Positions 60,631 to 64,000 of a stretch of 64,000 bases of DNA are shown here, piece after piece. Source of the stretch: an uncultured Bacteroidota bacterium (lineage in GTDB: Bacteria; Bacteroidota; Bacteroidia; Chitinophagales; Chitinophagaceae); assembly GCA_903853805.1 (NCBI GenBank), contig CAINUN010000076.1:1-64000 (forward strand), written 5' to 3'. The position numbers and the translations under genes are program-made. The notes beneath the pieces are model-generated. The model made no database searches. It saw nothing but the letters and a program-made list of their open reading frames with translations, and had not been told where the DNA came from. Position 1 is the first letter of the stretch, and each line of letters begins with the position of its first letter.

Positions 60631-62922
60631 ATGCAAGATTATTTGAATGGGCTGAACGAACAACAACGTGTGGCGGTGGAACACATCAAAGGACCTTTGA
60701 TGATTGTGGCGGGTGCGGGTAGTGGAAAAACAAAAGTATTAACTACTCGAATTGCTCATTTAATGAAACATGGAGTAGATGCATTCCATATTCTCGCGCT
60801 AACATTTACTAATAAGGCTGCTGCTGAAATGAAAGAACGAGTAGAGCATATTTTAGGCAACAACGAAGCCCGCAATTTATATATCGGTACTTTTCACTCT
60901 GTATTTGCAAGAATTTTACGGGCTGAAGCAACTAGACTTGGTTATCCTAGCAACTTTACAATTTATGATACAGACGATGCTAAATCTATTATAAAGAGTA
61001 TAGTTCACGACATGAATTTGGATGACAAGCACTACAAGCCTGCATTTGTTTACAACCGAATCTCTGCCGCTAAAAACAGTTTGGTTAATCCTATTGAATA
61101 CAAAGAAGACTTTCATATTCAACAAGAAGATGCTCGAAGCAACCGTCCTTTGATTGGAGAAATTTATGACACCTATTGGAAGCGTTGTTTTAAAAATGGA
61201 GCGATGGATTTTGATGATTTATTGTTCAAGATGTATTTTCTTCTCAACAATTTTCCTGAAGCTTTAGCCAAATACCAACATCGCTTTCAGTTTATACTTA
61301 TTGATGAATATCAAGACACAAATGTGGCGCAATATAAAATCATTAAGATGCTAGGCTCCGTTCATGAAAACATTTGTGTAGTAGGCGATGATGCACAGAG
61401 CATTTATTCTTTCCGCGGAGCTACCATTCAAAACATCATGCAATTTCAAAGCGATTATGATGACGTTAAGGTGGTAAAACTGGAACAGAATTACCGCAGC
61501 ACTCAATCCATCCTCAATGTTGCCAACAAAATAATTGCTAACAACAAAAACCAAATACCTAAAGCACTTTGGACAGAAAATGATGAAGGTGAGAAAATAA
61601 AACTCGTGCGGACCATGACCGATAATGACGAAGGGAAATTTATTGCCGATTCCATTCAAGAAATGAAATTGAGGAATCACTATGCTAATAAAGATTTTGT
61701 GGTGTTGTATCGCACTAATGCGCAATCGCGCGCCTTTGAAGAAAGCCTTCGCAAGTCAAATATTCCTTACAAATTAGTAGGAGGCACTTCCTTCTATCAA
61801 CGCAAAGAAATAAAAGACCTTTTAGCGTATTTGCGCATTTTGGTAAATCCGCAAGACGAAGAAAACCTTAAGCGCATCATCAATTACCCTGCCAGAGGCA
61901 TTGGCAAAACAAGCATTGACAAAATTCTCATTGCCGCCGACCAACAAAACAAATCTTTTTGGGAGGTCATTCAGTTTCCGGAGATGGTGGGATTGAGAGG
62001 AGCGGGTGGCGCCGCCATCGAAAACTTTACCAACATGATCAAAGGTTTTCAAACCATGTTGGAGAAAGGAAATGCTTACGACCTTGCCTTTCAGGTGGGC
62101 AAACACACAGGTCTAGTGGCTGAATTATACAACGACAAATCGGTGGAGGGTTTGGCGCGATACGAAAACATTCAAGAGTTGCTCAACTCCATCAAAGAGT
62201 TTACGGAAACTCCCGATGAAGAAGGCGAACTCAGAGATAAATCTTTGGGAAGTTATTTGCAACAAATCACTTTGCTTACCGATGCCGATAACAATAAAGA
62301 TGAAAACGTGGATACCGTGAAGCTCATGACCATTCATGCAGCTAAAGGATTGGAATTTCCTTGCGTTTTTGTAGTTGGAGTAGAAGAAAATTTATTCCCC
62401 AACACCATGAGCCTTTATGACCGAGATGACCTTGAAGAAGAGCGCCGCCTTTTTTATGTTGCTATTACAAGAGCCAAGTCGAGGTTGTGGGTGACGTATG
62501 CCAATAGTCGCTATCGATTTGGTAGCTTAATTCAAAATGACCCGAGCCGTTTTATTGACGAAATTCCTGAGCAACATCTTGATAAAACGTTTACAGGAAC
62601 CGCACATAAAGCCAATGCAATCAACAATTCTTACAGCAATTTGTTGCATAAATCTTTTGAAAAAACACCTTCCTTAAAGCCACTTGCCGAAAAATTGCAG
62701 CAACAAAAAGCTGCCACTGCACACCAACCCAATCCTAACTTTAAAGCCGATGATGCTACCACCATGCAGGTAGGCATGAAAGTGGAACATCAAAAATTTG
62801 GTTTTGGAATTATTGCAGCGCTTGAAGGCGGTGCAAATAATAAAATTGCCACTATTGATTTTGAAGACGCGGGGCAAAAGAAGATTATGCTGAATTATGC
62901 GAAGTTGCAGATAGTTTATTAG
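60631..62922 (+). CDS. uvrD: UvrD/PcrA-type ATP-dependent DNA helicase
   Basis: This superfamily I helicase of about 763 residues uses the ATG at 60631; the open frame to 60553 adds an unconserved stretch. Helicase motifs are visible: Q motif LNEQQRVAV, I AGAGSGKT, Ia LTFTNKAAAEMKER, II DEYQDTN, III GDDAQSIYSFRGA, IV LEQNYRST, V TIHAAKGLEFPCVF, and VI EERRLFYVAITRA. The C-terminus (about 710-763) has a Tudor-like domain, typical of PcrA. It unwinds DNA in repair and replication. It is divergent from batB, with 132 bp in between. Confidence 0.93.
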   Translation: MQDYLNGLNEQQRVAVEHIKGPLMIVAGAGSGKTKVLTTRIAHLMKHGVDAFHILALTFTNKAAAEMKERVEHILGNNEARNLYIGTFHSVFARILRAEATRLGYPSNFTIYDTDDAKSIIKSIVHDMNLDDKHYKPAFVYNRISAAKNSLVNPIEYKEDFHIQQEDARSNRPLIGEIYDTYWKRCFKNGAMDFDDLLFKMYFLLNNFPEALAKYQHRFQFILIDEYQDTNVAQYKIIKMLGSVHENICVVGDDAQSIYSFRGATIQNIMQFQSDYDDVKVVKLEQNYRSTQSILNVANKIIANNKNQIPKALWTENDEGEKIKLVRTMTDNDEGKFIADSIQEMKLRNHYANKDFVVLYRTNAQSRAFEESLRKSNIPYKLVGGTSFYQRKEIKDLLAYLRILVNPQDEENLKRIINYPARGIGKTSIDKILIAADQQNKSFWEVIQFPEMVGLRGAGGAAIENFTNMIKGFQTMLEKGNAYDLAFQVGKHTGLVAELYNDKSVEGLARYENIQELLNSIKEFTETPDEEGELRDKSLGSYLQQITLLTDADNNKDENVDTVKLMTIHAAKGLEFPCVFVVGVEENLFPNTMSLYDRDDLEEERRLFYVAITRAKSRLWVTYANSRYRFGSLIQNDPSRFIDEIPEQHLDKTFTGTAHKANAINNSYSNLLHKSFEKTPSLKPLAEKLQQQKAATAHQPNPNFKADDATTMQVGMKVEHQKFGFGIIAALEGGANNKIATIDFEDAGQKKIMLNYAKLQIVY

Positions 62923-63544
62923 CCTATTGGAATAAGATGCTTTTTAGTATAAATCAATAATATTATTGGCTGATTGGAAAGTTCTTTTTTAAAGAATTCA
63001 TTCTATCTCTTCTCGTTTTTTTCTAACACAAACTTTATGTGTGCCCATTAAATTACTTCAAACTAAAAACGGTTTTGTAGTATAATTGGAAATATTCCCA
63101 AATAATTATTTCATACACAATATTTATATAGACATTTGTCTTGCATAAATGACAATATACTTTTACATACAATCCATTTTATAGTTATTTTATCAATTAT
63201 TAATACAAAAACACTAATTGAGATCATCATATTATTATTATTTATCGTGTTAATGGTTGATGAAAATTGTTCCAGATAATGACGATTATCATATTGATTT
63301 TCTGAGAACTGACATAAAACAACCTGAAATAATTCATGTTTTATTCTGATGATCATCACTAAACAGTACCTACAATCTCACAAACTTTGCGTAGAAATTT
63401 GAAGGTAAAATGACAAATTACAATTGGGGAAAATAAATCATCACATTAGGAAAAGCACTTCTTAATAATTTATCACTTCGCACCTTTAGTAGCTTATTTT
63501 ATTTTACGCTTTCAATCTACTTTATCAACTAAAATTTATGAGTT
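62923..63544. other. AT-rich intergenic region, no gene seen
   Basis: This 622-bp stretch holds only short open frames; the longest (63111-63359, minus strand) has a composition driven by AT richness and no family features. A 14-bp perfect palindrome CAATAAT-ATTATTG lies at 62955-62968, shortly after the helicase gene, and GATAAT-GACG-ATTATC occurs near 63277. The last ~80 bp must contain the promoter of the cytochrome gene. Confidence 0.5.
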
Positions 63545-63979
63545 ATGAAAAAAACAATTTTTATTATCGGATCGTTTGCATTAGCTTTTATGCTATTGTC
63601 TTTTGATTTTCAACAAAATGATTCTTGGAGTGTACCAGAAAAGTATGAAAAAATGAAAAATCCTGTTCCATCTGATGCTGAATCAATAAACGCAGGTAAA
63701 GTGTTGTATGAAAAAAGGTGTATTACTTGTCATGGAAAATTGGGAAAGGGAGATGGAATAAAAGCAACAAGTCTTAGCCACCAGCCATCTGATTTTACTT
63801 CACCTAATTTCCAAAAACAAACTGACGGGTCTTTGTTGTATAAAATTTACTATGGACATAAAGATATGCCCGGGTTCAAAAAAAGAATTCCTGATAATAC
63901 TGATGTAATTGAAGGTGAATTTGGAAAAACCAGAACACCTGGAGATTTAATCAACTATCTACGCACACTCGCAAAATAA
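63545..63979 (+). CDS. Exported monoheme c-type cytochrome
   Basis: This 144-residue protein has a signal-type hydrophobic N-terminus (1-20). It carries one heme-binding CITCH motif (Cys58-x2-Cys61-His62) in EKRCITCHGKLGKGDG and a likely axial Met in KDMPGFKKR (about 113). The spacing and GKGDG block are those of class I cytochromes found in electron-transfer chains and fusions. A C-terminal NYLRTL helix completes the fold. It is at the window edge, so partner genes downstream are not seen. Confidence 0.9.
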   Translation: MKKTIFIIGSFALAFMLLSFDFQQNDSWSVPEKYEKMKNPVPSDAESINAGKVLYEKRCITCHGKLGKGDGIKATSLSHQPSDFTSPNFQKQTDGSLLYKIYYGHKDMPGFKKRIPDNTDVIEGEFGKTRTPGDLINYLRTLAK

Positions 63980-64000
63980 CTTGAAATTCATCTAAAACGC

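Noticed and set aside
63111-63359. 82-codon minus-strand open frame in the gap before the cytochrome gene
   Set aside because: It is Ile/Asn-rich from AT-rich DNA, lacks domain features and has no supporting signals.

Overview
The window looks like a chromosomal segment of a Bacteroidota bacterium, probably near the Chitinophagales/Sphingobacteriia. The evidence is a type IX secretion (T9SS) C-terminal sorting domain, a Bacteroidota-style exosortase with a PID-CTERM-like partner, a type III glutamine synthetase, DUF5686/DUF4292/DUF4256 proteins, BatB plus TPR proteins, a FadL-type outer-membrane protein, Rho with a long disordered insert, moderately AT-rich DNA, and promoters of the TTG-N18/19-TAnnTTTG kind instead of E. 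coli boxes. No rRNA, tRNA, CRISPR array, prophage or intact insertion sequence was seen.

Layout. 0-5.7 kb: the 3' end of a secreted beta-rich protein, a small SWIM-type zinc-finger protein, a cold-shock protein, an ALDH7-type dehydrogenase, a first metallo-beta-lactamase/rhodanese (CstB-like) protein and an FkbM methyltransferase. 5.7-17.2 kb: a surface locus on the minus strand with a 3218-residue T9SS adhesin, a PID-CTERM-like small protein, an exosortase and a small membrane protein. It is preceded by an unusual block of 42-bp imperfect tandem repeats. 17.2-25.8 kb: a DUF6261-like protein, a PIN toxin-antitoxin pair, a broken duplicate of a DUF5686 3' end, a Cys-rich secreted protein, DUF5686, a YkgJ-type Cys-cluster protein, a TSUP permease and glutamine synthetase III. 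25.8-26.7 kb is gene-poor, with a strongly G-depleted tract.

26.7-37.3 kb: DUF4256, a phosphopantetheinyl transferase, a thioredoxin-like protein, dCTP deaminase, the C-terminal half of a split transketolase, a LEA-like lipoprotein, then a long minus-strand run: dut, sugar nucleotidyltransferase, TPR protein, DUF4292 lipoprotein and three CDP-6-deoxyhexose genes. 37.3-39.7 kb: small accessory genes, including a second PIN toxin-antitoxin pair bracketed by 14-bp direct repeats. 39.7-54 kb is largely housekeeping: lipid kinase, nadC, queA, dGTPase, pheS, an SDR, rho, an SGNH lipoprotein with a FadL porin, and radA with comF. 54-64 kb: an M3 peptidase, a crp-like regulator followed by a second CstB-like gene with a palindromic Crp/Fnr-type site between them, batB/TPR, a UvrD/PcrA helicase and a c-type cytochrome.

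How they work together. dcd, dut and dgt all act on deoxynucleotide pools. The two MBL-rhodanese fusions, possibly helped by the TSUP permease, suggest persulfide/sulfite detoxification under Crp-family control. The adhesin, exosortase, FkbM and CDP-sugar genes point to an elaborate cell surface. The least explained parts are the exosortase/PID-CTERM/adhesin locus with its repeat-rich leader, the 16-bp motif beside hairpins at 54.1 and 58.6 kb, and the repeat-bracketed toxin-antitoxin cassette. All family calls are made by eye from sequence motifs; no database search was run.
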